DNA from: Caballeronia fortuita
GTDB taxonomy: Bacteria; Pseudomonadota; Gammaproteobacteria; Burkholderiales; Burkholderiaceae
Direction: 5' to 3'
Assembly: GCF_001544835.2 (NCBI RefSeq)
Contig: NZ_FCNX02000011.1
Span: forward strand, 124,001-188,000
Length of the DNA stretch: 64,000 nucleotides
The notes below the pieces were generated by a model. That model was not told the DNA's origin, did no database searches, and saw only the letters and a program-made list of their open reading frames with translations. Each line of letters opens with the position of its first letter. The stretch's first letter is position 1. The position numbers and the translations under genes are program-made. This document shows, piece after piece, positions 27,454 to 36,865 of the stretch.

Positions 27454-27467
27454 TGGAGCATGAATCG

Positions 27468-28370
27468 ATGGAAGATTTCAACGATCTGGTGGCGTTCATG
27501 GCGGTCGCGCGCGAGCGCAGCTTCACGCGGGCTGCCGCGCAGCTAGGCGTGTCGCAATCGGCCTTGAGCCGCACGGTGCGGGCCCTGGAGGAGCGCATGG
27601 GGCTGCCGCTGCTCACGCGTACGACTCGTAGCGTTTCACCGACCGGAGCCGGCGAACGCCTGATCGCTTCGGTCGGCCCACGACTGGAAGAAATCGAGGC
27701 GGAGCTCGAATCCTTACGGGCAATGACTGACCGGCCGGCAGGAACGGTGCGGATCACGACCACGGACTACGCTGCGAACACCTATGTCTGGCCGCGCGTG
27801 CAAGCGGTTCTTCGCGAGTACCCGGAGCTGAGAATCGAACTGGTGAACGACTATGGCTTGTCGGATATCGTGGCCGACCGGTATGACATCGGGGTACGAC
27901 TCGGCGACCAGGTGGCCAAAGACATGATCGCGGTGCGCATCGCACCCGATATGACCATGGCGATCGTGGGCTCGCCAGACTATCTGTCAACGAGGCCGCG
28001 GGCCAAAGCACCAACAGATCTGACGCTTCACAATTGCATCAATCTTCGCCTGCCGACGCGAGATTCACTGCTGCCGTGGGAATTGAGCAAGGGGCGACGG
28101 GAACTGCAGGTGCGCGTCGAGGGACAACTCACCTTCAACAACGTCTATCAGATGCTCGATGCGGCGCTCTGTGGCTTCGGACTCGCCTACGTGCCTAAGG
28201 ATCTCGCTGAGCCACATGTCCAGGCGGGTCGACTCGCCTGGGTGCTGGACGATTGGTATCCCACTTTCGCTGGCCATCACGTTTATTACCCGAGTCGCCG
28301 AAAATCGTCGCGTGGGGTCGAACTCGTCGTACATGCGCTGAAGCTGGGCTTTCGACGCCGGCCGCAGTAA
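27468..28370 (+). CDS. LysR-family transcriptional regulator
   Basis: The 300-residue product has an N-terminal winged helix-turn-helix (F-M-A-V-A-R-E-R-S-F-T-R-A-A-A-Q-L-G-V-S-Q-S-A-L-S) and a LysR substrate-binding domain with the usual two subdomains. Start M-E-D-F-N-D-L at 27468 gives the canonical N-terminus; an extension to 27426 adds 14 unlikely residues. It is read divergently from the cupin/CMD operon with 122 bases between, so it is the probable regulator of that operon and of itself. Confidence 0.9.
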   Translation: MEDFNDLVAFMAVARERSFTRAAAQLGVSQSALSRTVRALEERMGLPLLTRTTRSVSPTGAGERLIASVGPRLEEIEAELESLRAMTDRPAGTVRITTTDYAANTYVWPRVQAVLREYPELRIELVNDYGLSDIVADRYDIGVRLGDQVAKDMIAVRIAPDMTMAIVGSPDYLSTRPRAKAPTDLTLHNCINLRLPTRDSLLPWELSKGRRELQVRVEGQLTFNNVYQMLDAALCGFGLAYVPKDLAEPHVQAGRLAWVLDDWYPTFAGHHVYYPSRRKSSRGVELVVHALKLGFRRRPQ

Positions 28371-28493
28371 CGTTGGGAAAGAGTGCCCAGTACAGCCGGC
28401 GCACGCAGCGGTGTCCTGCGTGGAGGAAAAAAACCGGGATCGCGGCGCTCGCAACTGAACTAAGGCGCGAACCGCAAAAAGGTTGGTGCACGC

Positions 28494-28906
28494 TTGACGT
28501 CGCCGTCAGCGGACGTTTCATCAGCAATTAAACAGCCAACGAAGTCGCCGCGAACGGCCGCCGACGCGTCCGCGCGTGCAGTCACCACGCTGCGACGACA
28601 TTTCCGCAGGCGCGTCCGCGCGGTCCGAGACCGAAGGTTCCTCTCAAGGTCAGGATCCTTGAAGGACGTGCTTGCCCACGCGGCGGCGTCAATCGAACCA
28701 TGCGAGCGAGACGTGAGTAACGGCATCAAGATGTGGTGTAGGACCAGCGCTATCGGACTTGTCTCGCCGAGGGCAATGTGCGCGTGGATCTTACTGGCGC
28801 GATCACTAGCATTTTCACCGCGGTCGAAGCAGAGTACGGCATCAGTCAGGTAAGAACTCGGCTCGCCCGCAGGCGGAAACAGATCGCCAACAACCATCGC
28901 GCTTGA
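28494..28906 (+). pseudogene. decayed FinO/ProQ-family RNA chaperone gene
   Basis: Pieces in three frames reproduce the intact ProQ-like protein at 36027-36521. First frame: I-K-Q-P-T-K-S-P-R-T-A-A-D-A and A-V-T-T-L-R-R-H-F. Shifted frame: F-P-Q-A-R-P-R-G-P-R-P-K-V-P-L-K-V. Back in frame: D-V-L-A-H-A-A-A and N-G-I-K-M-W-C-R. A last shifted frame gives C-L-A-E-G-N-V-R-V-D-L-T-G-A-I-T and A-E-Y-G-I-S-Q. At least three indels make it non-functional as one protein. The N-terminal 30 residues of the intact gene are missing. Confidence 0.82.
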
Positions 28907-29057
28907 CACCGTTTGACCGGTAAACCGCGGGGGGAAATTTGACATAATTAACATGATCGAACTTTCGTATGCCGACTGGAGAAACCAGTCAACGAAAATT
29001 CATCATTCATTTCACGCCACGTGCAACGTCGGCAGCTAGTGCGACAATGTCCTCGGA

Positions 29058-29663
29058 ATGGACCGTCTCGTCGGTGCTCTTATGACGCAATCCCGATGTG
29101 ATCGCTGCAGCGTGACTGGGCCGGCGCACGACTTCGTGAGCGCGGGGTCGGACGGCACCTGGCGCGTGCTCTGCAGCCGGTGCTTCAACACTGAAATGGC
29201 GCAGTTCGCTGACATGCAGGGATTCGAACATCCGCGCTTTACACCGCTGCGTCTCCGGGATGCGGGCGGCAATGATCACGAATTTCACTTTCGCAGTTTG
29301 TTGCTCGGCGATCAGCTGTCCCTCGAGGCATTCGAGCTGACGGGCGACGATGAAACCGCAGGCTGCCGCTTTCAGACGCTTGGTGAAGCCCATTCGGAGC
29401 CGTTCGCCCTGTTGGGGCAACTGATCCAGAAGATGAAGCGGGCGTTAAACATGAAGCACCTGCAAGCCGACGCCGGCCGTTTGCAGATCGCCGACATGAC
29501 CGTTCGAGGGCGCGTCGAATGGAACGGCGACGAAGGCGCCAGTCAACCGTGCGTGATCATCGATGGGCGGCGCATCGAATGGAATGACCTTGGCGCGATG
29601 CTTTTGGCATTCGAAGGATGGCAGTTCCGACTTGAGATGCTCGACCCGAGCGACGAGGCTTGA
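29058..29663 (+). CDS. conserved hypothetical protein with N-terminal zinc-ribbon-like Cys pairs
   Basis: The 201-residue product has C-D-R-C near residue 14 and C-S-R-C near residue 39, a spacing that suits a zinc ribbon. A mixed alpha/beta region follows with no recognised family; the segment F-Q-T-L-G and the C-terminal W-N-D-L-G-A-M-L-L-A-F-E-G-W look structured. Codon use matches neighbours. The start is uncertain: ATG 29058 or ATG 29082 (M-T-Q-S-R). It lies between a dead ProQ gene and a LexA-controlled small gene. Confidence 0.6.
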   Translation: MDRLVGALMTQSRCDRCSVTGPAHDFVSAGSDGTWRVLCSRCFNTEMAQFADMQGFEHPRFTPLRLRDAGGNDHEFHFRSLLLGDQLSLEAFELTGDDETAGCRFQTLGEAHSEPFALLGQLIQKMKRALNMKHLQADAGRLQIADMTVRGRVEWNGDEGASQPCVIIDGRRIEWNDLGAMLLAFEGWQFRLEMLDPSDEA

Positions 29664-29781
29664 CGCCTTGCGGATCGCTTGTTCTCCGGCTGTGAGTTTG
29701 GCTGGCCGCCTGCTCTCGTCCCCGCCTTTTTCTGAGCGCCCACTATGGGATCAACAGTGCTTGCCACCCGCCTAAAATGTG

Positions 29782-29812
29782 TATAAATTCACAGGACTGT
29801 GTTTATATACAG
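29782..29812 (+). promoter_or_regulatory. promoter with LexA (SOS) box
   Basis: CTGTGTTTATATACAG at 29797-29812 fits the SOS-box consensus CTGT-N8-ACAG exactly, with an AT-rich core. It follows a -10-like TATAAA at 29782-29787, with a possible -35 TTGCCA at 29761. The box would cover the transcription start, as expected for LexA repression. It lies 14 bases before the ATG at 29827. Confidence 0.7.
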
Positions 29813-29826
29813 CATGGAGGGCGACG

Positions 29827-30114
29827 ATGGAGCACCTGGTCAGGATCTGCAACGAGAAAGATCGGCAAACGCTCGACTGGCTGCGTAGACACGTAGGCGA
29901 TGCGGCGATCGCCCTCGCCGTCCAGCGATGCACGGGATCCGGCAAGCCATATCTGTCCGCAGTGTGCCGACGCTTGGGTGTTCAAACACCAGACTTCGCC
30001 GAGCCGCGGCGGCAAACGTTGAGTCCGATCGCCGAAGACTCGTTGGCGACCATGCGGAGCATCCTCGCCGTGCGAACAACAGCGGCGAGACGGGTTGCGA
30101 CGTCGACGTGGTAA
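29827..30114 (+). CDS. small protein behind a LexA box
   Basis: The 95-residue product starts M-E-H-L-V-R-I-C-N-E-K-D at 29827 after GGAGGGCGACG. It is basic and helical, with no signal peptide, membrane segment or recognised domain. R-Q-T-L-D-W-L-R-R-H-V-G and A-V-C-R-R-L-G-V could form a helical DNA-binding fold, a guess only. A perfect SOS box just upstream indicates induction by DNA damage. It may belong to a mobile or defence-related patch, as toxin-antitoxin pairs and a dead ProQ are near. Confidence 0.62.
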   Translation: MEHLVRICNEKDRQTLDWLRRHVGDAAIALAVQRCTGSGKPYLSAVCRRLGVQTPDFAEPRRQTLSPIAEDSLATMRSILAVRTTAARRVATSTW

Positions 30115-30163
30115 CTGCTCGGCGGCAGGTGGCATCCGACCGCAGGTTGATCTGACGGCGCGA

Positions 30164-30493
30164 CTACCCTTCTTCGTTGATCAGCCACGCGGGAATATCC
30201 CGTGCGCCGTTAATCACGCGCCAGATTTCGACGTGTTCGTCGCGGTCGACATAAAAAACGACATGGGGATAGCGCTTGAGCGGCCACGAGCGAAGTCCGG
30301 GCAGATCGAGCGCGTAGGCATAGCGGGGAGATCCCACGGCGGGATTTCTGCCCAACTGCAGGTAGGCCGCTTCGATAGCAGCGATAAACCCCAGCGCAGC
30401 TCGCTCGGATCCTTCCTCGAAAAGGTAATAGTCAATCTCGCTTTCGACGTCCTGCCGCGCCCGATGCGTAGGAATAACCGGCTTCGACCTCAT
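30164..30493 (-). CDS. parE: ParE/RelE-superfamily toxin
   Basis: The 109-residue product has the ParE pattern: an N-terminal helix pair (A-R-Q-D-V-E-S-E-I-D-Y-Y), A-A-I-E-A-A-Y, then beta strands with G-L-R-S-W-P-L-K-R-Y-P-H-V-V-F-Y-V and V-E-I-W-R-V-I-N-G-A-R-D. ParE toxins inhibit DNA gyrase; RelE relatives cleave mRNA, and sequence alone does not fully separate them. Its start overlaps the antitoxin stop by four bases (ATGA), the classical order of antitoxin first. Confidence 0.88.
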   Translation of the reverse strand: MRSKPVIPTHRARQDVESEIDYYLFEEGSERAALGFIAAIEAAYLQLGRNPAVGSPRYAYALDLPGLRSWPLKRYPHVVFYVDRDEHVEIWRVINGARDIPAWLINEEG

Positions 30494-30726
30494 TTATGCG
30501 CATTACGCACGCGCGTGCGCAGCGACTCGAAATAGCTTCCATCAACCGGCGTCGTCGCACCCGATGCCGCACCCTCCACCAATAGCGCGCGCAATTGCTG
30601 CCGCTGCTGATCGCGGCGGATCAGTTCCCGGACATATTCGCTGCTGGTGCCATAGCCCCGCTCGTTGACTTGCTCATCAACGAAGCTTTTCAGCGTTTCC
30701 GGCAAGGAAATGTTCATGGTCGTCAT
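30490..30726 (-). CDS. parD: ParD-family antitoxin
   Basis: The 78-residue product has a ribbon-helix-helix N-terminus (M-N-I-S-L-P-E-T-L-K-S-F-V-D-E-Q-V) and G-T-S-S-E-Y-V-R-E-L-I-R-R-D, the hallmarks of ParD/CopG-like antitoxins that bind their promoter and neutralise ParE. ATG 30726 (M-T-T-M-N-I-S) or ATG 30717 may be used. The predicted promoter places the transcript start almost at the start codon, so the message may be leaderless. Confidence 0.88.
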   Translation of the reverse strand: MTTMNISLPETLKSFVDEQVNERGYGTSSEYVRELIRRDQQRQQLRALLVEGAASGATTPVDGSYFESLRTRVRNAHK

Positions 30727-30733
30727 GGGATCC

Positions 30734-30763
30734 AGCATAACAGGCTTGCCAAAATTTGCCAAA
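30734..30763 (-). promoter_or_regulatory. parDE promoter and operator
   Basis: On the minus strand, -35 TTGGCA (30757-30762) and -10 TATGCT (30734-30739) are separated by 17 bases. TTTGGCAA occurs twice ten bases apart across the -35 region, a helical-turn repeat that suits a ribbon-helix-helix repressor such as ParD. Confidence 0.6.
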
Positions 30764-31174
30764 GCTGGCGGTCTGATGGCCATTCCTCCAGCGTCTCGAT
30801 CGCCCTGGATTCGTTTCATGCGGCCGGGCGCAGCGGGACTCGGAACTCATTTTCAGATCGGAGCTGAGCGTTTCCCGTGAAACCATCCTGCGTGCCAGAT
30901 CCCCAAACCATGTTTCCAAGCAATATCAATCTATCAATAGATAGACAAAAACCTAGGTTGGGTGGGTGCGAGGCAAGAACCGCCGCAAAGATTGACCAGC
31001 TTGGACGGAGCCGCCACCCATCGTCGCGAGGTGGCCTTTCCCCTGTCGCTGCACAGCTTCGAGTAGATTCGAAATCGGCAACCGACAGCGCTCGTCGGTT
31101 CCGCCCGGTTGTCTGTCTGGTTGCGTCGGTCCGCGTAAAATCCTTGGCGCGTTGTCAATCTGAATCCTTTGTCC

Positions 31175-34100
31175 ATGCCCGTCTCCTACACCCGCAAACA
31201 GATCACGGATTGGTTAGGCTCCCATACAGTGACGAAAGCTCGCGACTATGCGCACGCCGTCTCGGAGCTGAAGTGGGAGGACGACTATACAACGCTTATG
31301 GGAAAGGTCCAGGGCACGCGATCGCGCCCCTATGATGCCTGGGTCGCGTTCAACGACGTCGACGAGGATATGTGGATCGAAAACGAATGCACGTGCCCGG
31401 TCGGCTTCGAGTGCAAGCACGTGGCTGCTCTGCTGATCGCGGGTCTTGAACACCTGCCTAAGCAACCTGCATCGGGCGTGCGGCCTGAGCTGGCGACCTG
31501 GCTGGAAGGGTTTCGTGCCGCCCGCACGGCACCCGTCGCCCGCAGTAAAAAGCCCGCGACGGCCAAGGCTACGCACGCACTGGCGTATGTGATCGCCGGT
31601 TCGTATCGCGGCGGCCCGGAAATTTTTCTCTATAAGGCCCGCGTGAACGCCGACGGCACGATTCGCTCCTTCGACGATCCGTGGCGCAATGTCGAAAATG
31701 CCCTCGTTAAACCGCCGAAATTTGTCGCCGAAGAAGACTTACCTGTCCTGCGTGGATTGTGGCTGGACCGTTCCGGCGAATATACCGGCAGCTTCGGGCT
31801 GCAAGGCACAACCGGCGCCGCCGTCCTGGAAAAGCTCGTCGCGACCGGCCGCGCGTTCGTCTCGCCAACGGCAAACCCCATGCACTCCGGCGAGCCGTGC
31901 GCGCTGCATACCGGGCCCTCGCGCCGCGGACAGATCGCATGGCATTCCCTGCCGGATACCCGTGTACGACCCGTTCTGCAAACTGAGCCACCCGCCACGC
32001 TCCTGCTGAGCGCGCCCCAGCCGTGCTGGTACCTGGATGCGCAATCAGGAGAAGCGGGTCCGATCGATTTACCCTGGTCGGCCGCGCAGCTCGGAGAATT
32101 TCTGGCGATGCCGCCCATCACACTCGACGAAGCCGCGCTCGTTGGCACGGTGTTGCAAGAGGTGGCGCCGGATTTGCCTCGACCGCCCACGCATGACGTG
32201 GCGAGCGTGCGGGTGATAAACGCCACACCGATCCCGAAGCTGGCGCTCGATACACGACCAACCTGGGCATCCGGTTGGTCGACAACGGCGTCGCCGAATG
32301 TGCTGGATTTTGCGACCGTCATTTTCGACTACGCGGGCCATGCTCTCGATGCCCAGAGCAATGTCACGCTCATACGCACGCCAGACGGTGATGTGATCCA
32401 GATCAAACGACAGCTCGACGTCGAGCAACGCCACTTGATGGAACTGCACAAAGCCGGCTTGCGGAAAGTTCCAGCCAGCCGCGCCCACGGCCCCCATCCG
32501 TTTCCGGATGGCATGCTAGCCCCGCAAAACGTCGATGACTGGCCCGCCTTCACCAAAATTGCGTTGCCCGCGCTCCGTGAGAACGGCTGGCAGGTCGCCA
32601 TGACGGACGCGTTCCGCCACAACGTGATCGAAATCGAAGCGATCGACGGCGTTCTGCATCAGGCCGGTGACGGCTGGTTCGATGTCGAGATGGGTATCAT
32701 GGTCAATGGCCGTATCGTGCGACTGGAGCCGTTGCTGGCCGACCTGTTTCGACGTGATGCACGTTGGCTCTCGGGCGGGCTCGACGCGATTGCCGACGAC
32801 GAGGCTGTCGAACTGAAGACCGACCGCAACGAGCGGCTGCGCTTGCGGGCCGACCGGCTCAAACCGGTCGTGCGCGTGCTGATCGATCTGTTCGACACGA
32901 TCGGTGCAGGCGATCTGCGCATTTCGGAGTGGGATGCAGCCCGGCTCGATGCGCTGGACCGAATCGGCCGCTGGCAATTTCATGGTGACACGTCCATTTG
33001 CCAGTTAGCTCAACGGCTCATAGCCGGTCCCGGCGTCAGCGAGGTGCCAGTGCCGCACGGATTGCAGGCCGAACTTCGCGCGTATCAGCGTCAGGGGCTG
33101 AGCTGGATGCAATTCCTGCGCGAACATGATCTGTCGGGCGTGCTGGCCGACGACATGGGGCTCGGCAAGACAGTGCAGACCCTCGCACATCCTCGCCGAA
33201 AAAGAAGCCGGGCGGCTGGATCGCCCCGCCTTGATCGTCGTGCCGACCACGCCGGTACACAACTGGCGCGTGGAAGCACAGCGATTCACGCCGGATCTGC
33301 GCGTGCTTGACCTGCACGGCCCGCAGCGTCGTGAACGCTTCGATGAAATCACCGGGCACGATCTCATCCTGACGACCTACGCCTTGCTATGGCGTGACCA
33401 ATCGGTCCTCGTCAAACATGATTACCACCTGTTGATCCTCGATGAAGCCCAGTACGTCAAGAATGCCGCGACAAGGGCGGCGACGACCATCCGCGAGCTG
33501 CGCGCGCGGCACCGCCTTTGCCTGACAGGCACACCGCTCGAAAACCATCTCGGTGAACTATGGGCTCAGTTCGATTTCCTGCTGTCCGGCTTTCTCGGGA
33601 CGCACAAGGATTTCACCCGACGCTGGCGTTCGCCAATTGAAAAGAATGGCGACACCATCCGACGTGATCTGCTCGCGCGGCGTATTCGCCCCTTCATGCT
33701 GCGGCGGCGCAAGGATGAGGTCGCCACCGAGTTGCCGCCCAAGACGACCATCGTCCGCTCCGTCGAACTCGATGGCGCGCAGCGCGACCTCTATGAAATC
33801 GTCCGTGCCGCGATGCAAGAAAAGATACGAGCGGCCGTCACCGCGAAAGGCCTCGCGCGTAGTCACATCATCGTGCTCGACGCATTGCTCAAGCTGCGCC
33901 AGGTCTGCTGTGATCCACGGCTCGTCAAGCTCAAGCAGGCTGCTCGCATTCAAGAATCGGCCAAGCTGGAGCTGCTGCTGAATATGCTGCCCGAACTGAT
34001 CGAGGAAGGCCGGCGTATCCTATTGTTCTCGCAGTTCACCGGTATGCTCGAACTCATCGCCGCCGCCCTCGATGTCGCCCAGATTCGGTACGTCATGCTG

Positions 34101-34535
34101 ACTGGCGAGACGACCGATCGCGTGACCCCGGTGCGACGTTTTCAGCAAGGTGAGGTACCGATCTTTTTGATCAGTCTGAAAGCCGGTGGAGTCGGCTTGA
34201 ATCTGACGGCCGCCGATACCGTGATTCACTACGATCCATGGTGGAACCCCGCCGTCGAAAATCAGGCAACCGATCGAGCGCATCGTCTGGGGCAAGACAA
34301 GCCCGTGTTCGTCTATAAGCTGATCACGGCCGGTAGCGTCGAAGAGAAAATCGTCGTGATGCAGCAGCAAAAGGCCGCACTCGCCGACGCGATCCTCTCC
34401 GAGGATGCCGCCGGCGCCGTCAAGTTCTCAGCCGATGACCTCGAGGCACTGTTTGAGCCGATCCCTGCAGCGCCCGTTGCTTCATCCACAACGAAGTCTC
34501 GTTCGCGCACCAAAATGGTCAGAATCAACGGCTGA
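31175..34535 (+). pseudogene. SWIM/SNF2-family helicase, interrupted by a frameshift
   Basis: The first frame (31175-33310) gives an N-terminal SWIM zinc finger (C-T-C-P-V-G-F-E-C-K-H-V), a long middle region and the start of the SNF2 ATPase with D-D-M-G-L-G-K-T-V-Q-T-L-A. There it shifts. The second frame continues with H-I-L-A-E-K-E-A-G, L-I-L-D-E-A-Q (DEAQ box), G-T-P-L-E-N-H and motif VI D-R-A-H-R-L-G-Q to 34535. Joined, it would be about 1,120 residues. The likely cause is loss of two bases in a CACA run at 33186-33190. Either a true inactivation or a sequencing error; relatives are bacterial SNF2 enzymes of unknown role. Confidence 0.8.
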
Positions 34536-34740
34536 ACTCCCGCAGCCGACAATGAGGCCCCCGACAATTGGAATCCCGTCATAGGAGGCTGTACTCGCTA
34601 CGCACCTTGCCAGGAAAGCCTTGCCCGGAAGGGTCTGACGGGGATTTTCCGTTTTGGGGAATGGGCAAAAATACCCCACTAGGATCGAATGGTACTTGCC
34701 GCGCCCTCCACGCGCGCAGCAGCGGTCACCTCGACAGCCA

Positions 34741-34765
34741 ATTTGGTGTAAAATAAATGCCAAAT
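34741..34765. promoter_or_regulatory. candidate operator of the Xre-RES pair
   Basis: ATTTGG (34741-34746) and CCAAAT (34760-34765) form a perfect inverted repeat around a -10-like TAAAAT, 15 bases before the Xre start at 34780. Xre antitoxins usually repress their own operon from such a site. Confidence 0.55.
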
Positions 34766-34779
34766 GGCAGGAGGGTTCG

Positions 34780-35220
34780 ATGAACGTCATCGACAAAATT
34801 TCGGCTGACTCATTGCTGGGTGGACGCTCGGTACTCCCACGCGAGCCCCGCTCTGGCCTTGATTGGGTAGATATCGTCCGTCACGGGATATCCTCGCAAG
34901 CGCTCGATTTCATCCTGAAATCGATCGGAATCTCACAAGCAGAACTCGCGCAGGCACTCGACATCCCTGAGCGTACGCTCGCACGGCGAAAACGCGAAGG
35001 CGTGTTCAGCCGCGAGGAGTCGGCTAAGCTGCTGCGACTCGCGCGTGTCGCCGCGCGCGCGGCGGAAGTGTTCGAGGATCTCGAACTGGCCATCGGTTGG
35101 CTCAAGTCGCCGGTTGCCGCGCTTGGCGACGTGACGCCGCTTAGCTTGATCGACACAGACATCGGCGCGGACAGCGTACTGGATACACTTGGGCGCATCG
35201 AGCATGGCGTGTTTGCATGA
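34780..35220 (+). CDS. Xre/MbcA/ParS-type antitoxin
   Basis: The 146-residue product has a helix-turn-helix (I-S-Q-A-E-L-A-Q-A-L-D-I-P-E-R-T-L-A-R-R-K) and a C-terminal toxin-binding domain with W-L-K-S-P-V-A-A-L-G and the T-D-I-G-A end, as in antitoxins paired with RES toxins. Start 34780 follows AGGAGGG. Its stop overlaps the RES start by four bases (ATGA). It probably represses the operon and covers the toxin active site. Confidence 0.92.
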   Translation: MNVIDKISADSLLGGRSVLPREPRSGLDWVDIVRHGISSQALDFILKSIGISQAELAQALDIPERTLARRKREGVFSREESAKLLRLARVAARAAEVFEDLELAIGWLKSPVAALGDVTPLSLIDTDIGADSVLDTLGRIEHGVFA

Positions 35221-35696
35221 CGGTTACCGCATGGCGGGTAACGACAGAACGGTTCGCGGACAGCGCCTTCTCCGGGGAAGGCGCGCGACTTTACGGTGGG
35301 CGCTGGAATCCGAAGGGCGTGGCGCTCGTCTATACCGCGCAGACGCAGTCGCTCGCATTGCTTGAGATGCTTGTGCAGGACTCACCTCTGCGGGCGCGCT
35401 ATATCATGATTCCGGCGCGAATTCCCGAGTCACTCATCGAACGAGTCGATCCCGCGAAGTTGCCGCGCGACTGGCGCGGCCTCGATGCTCGGACGGAATT
35501 GCAGCAAATTGGCGCTGCGTGGGCGCGAAAGCGAACGAGCGCGGTGTTCGCCGTCCCCAGCTCAGTCGTTCCCGCCGAGACTAACTACCTCCTCAATCCG
35601 AACCATGAAGACTTCGCGCAGGTCGAGATCGGGTCGCGTGATGAATGGCAGACCGACCCGCGGTTGCTGCGTCGCGCCGCTCGGAAAGACTTCTGA
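35217..35696 (+). CDS. RES-domain toxin
   Basis: The 159-residue product shows the RES signature: A-W-R-V near the start, G-A-R-L-Y-G-G-R-W-N-P-K-G, Y-T-A-Q-T-Q-S-L-A-L-L-E and S-S-V-V-P-A-E-T-N-Y-L-L-N-P. The Arg, Tyr, Glu and Ser residues of the active site are present. RES toxins deplete NAD+ in the cell. It follows its antitoxin directly. Confidence 0.92.
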   Translation: MTVTAWRVTTERFADSAFSGEGARLYGGRWNPKGVALVYTAQTQSLALLEMLVQDSPLRARYIMIPARIPESLIERVDPAKLPRDWRGLDARTELQQIGAAWARKRTSAVFAVPSSVVPAETNYLLNPNHEDFAQVEIGSRDEWQTDPRLLRRAARKDF

Positions 35697-36026
35697 TGCA
35701 CGTCACGCGATCGAGGGCGCAAATTAGAGTCGAGCGCAAGAGAAAAAGGCGAGCGAGTTTTCGCACCACAGTGCCGAATGCAACTTACCGCTGCGATTGC
35801 TGGATCCTCCCGCGCCGTGTCAGGCGATTTGAATAATGTCCGTCGTGTGTTGGACCTCAAGCTATCCCAGATCGGAACGCGGTCAGCGGTCACTAGCGGC
35901 GCGATCGAGGCTGAGAGACCGATCGATAGCTGTTCTGCAATACCCCCTATCGATTAGCACTACGATATAAACGGCGATCAGTTTCATTATGTCAAGATTA
36001 GCTGCGATTGAAACGCGTCTTGTCGG
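35697..36026. other. intergenic stretch between RES and ProQ-like genes
   Basis: 330 bases lie between convergent genes. It becomes AT-rich near 35930-35990, with CCCCCTATCGATTAG. No open frame or terminator could be supported. Confidence 0.45.
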
Positions 36027-36521
36027 TCAACGCGGCCGACCCTGTCGATTCTTCGCAATCTGCTCTTGCCGGCGCGCGAGCCGAGCCTTTTCCTGACTTG
36101 CGCCGTACTCCGCTTCGGCAGCGGAGACAACGCCGGTGATTGCGCCGGTTAGATCCACGCGCATATTGCCTTTCACGAGACAGGTCCAATAGCGTTGACC
36201 ACGACACCAGAGCTCGACGCCATTACGAGCGTCTCGCTCGCTCAGCCCAAGCGACGCCGCTCGGGCAAGCACATCCCTGAGAATCCCAACCTTGAGAGGA
36301 ATCTTTGGTCCGGGACTGCGTGGAAAGGCGTGCGGAAAATGTCGTTGCAGCGTCGTGACTGCGCGCGCGGCCGCGTCAGCAGATGTTCGCGGACGCTTCG
36401 GCGGCTGCTTAATTTCCTTTTCGACGCCTACAGGGGCTGACGTCACGTGTGAGGCAACCTTTCTGCGGTCCGAGCCTTGGTTTAGCTGCGCTTTGAGCGC
36501 CGCGAGCTGTTCGAATCCCAT
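36027..36521 (-). CDS. FinO/ProQ-family RNA chaperone
   Basis: The 164-residue product has a basic N-terminal linker, then the FinO/ProQ domain: A-V-T-T-L-Q-R-H-F-P, P-K-I-P-L-K-V-G-I, R-D-V-L-A-R and L-W-C-R-G-Q-R-Y-W, with V-D-L-T-G at the end of the fold. The tail is basic (R-R-Q-E-Q-I-A-K-N). These proteins bind structured RNAs and often act in plasmid or sRNA regulation. A dead copy lies at 28494-28906. No partner RNA is known, but a candidate sRNA lies at 59.8 kb. Confidence 0.87.
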   Translation of the reverse strand: MGFEQLAALKAQLNQGSDRRKVASHVTSAPVGVEKEIKQPPKRPRTSADAAARAVTTLQRHFPHAFPRSPGPKIPLKVGILRDVLARAASLGLSERDARNGVELWCRGQRYWTCLVKGNMRVDLTGAITGVVSAAEAEYGASQEKARLARRQEQIAKNRQGRPR

Positions 36522-36805
36522 CGTGCATGCCTGAAATCAGTCGCCCCGATTTTACCGATCGCCTTCAACCCTCGCCGTTCAGCGTCCGTGGCGGTTCTCC
36601 CAGGCGGCGGTGCCGAACGCGTCCGAAACTTCTAGCTCAAGCCCGTTTGCGAAAAATAAATCAGCGATTGCGCAGCGACACGTTGTCATTGCGGTGCCGT
36701 TCATGGCTCGGTACGCGCCGCAACGCAAGGCCGAGCCCACGTCCTGAGAGCTTGGCGCCGTCCTTTTTCTCAGGGTCGCATCGGCGCTTCGATCTCGAAC
36801 CCGTT

Positions 36806-36824
36806 TATATCACGATGTGATATA
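36806..36824. promoter_or_regulatory. MarR-type palindrome, site 1
   Basis: TATATCAC-GAT-GTGATATA is a perfect 8-bp inverted repeat with a three-base centre, 42 bases before the ATG of the small membrane protein. The same core TATCAC-N3-GTGATA recurs at 48242; a shorter ATCAC/GTGAT match is at 48840. An A/T-rich -10-like stretch follows directly. Shared control by the MarR protein at 48363 is inferred. Confidence 0.7.
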
Positions 36825-36865
36825 TTAAAAGTGCGAGAAAGAGTAGACAAAGAACGGAGGCGGCC

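Noticed and set aside
30930..30945. TCTATC-N4-GATAGA dyad before the SNF2 gene
   Set aside because: It lies about 230 bases from the start and is short; no promoter context supports a role.
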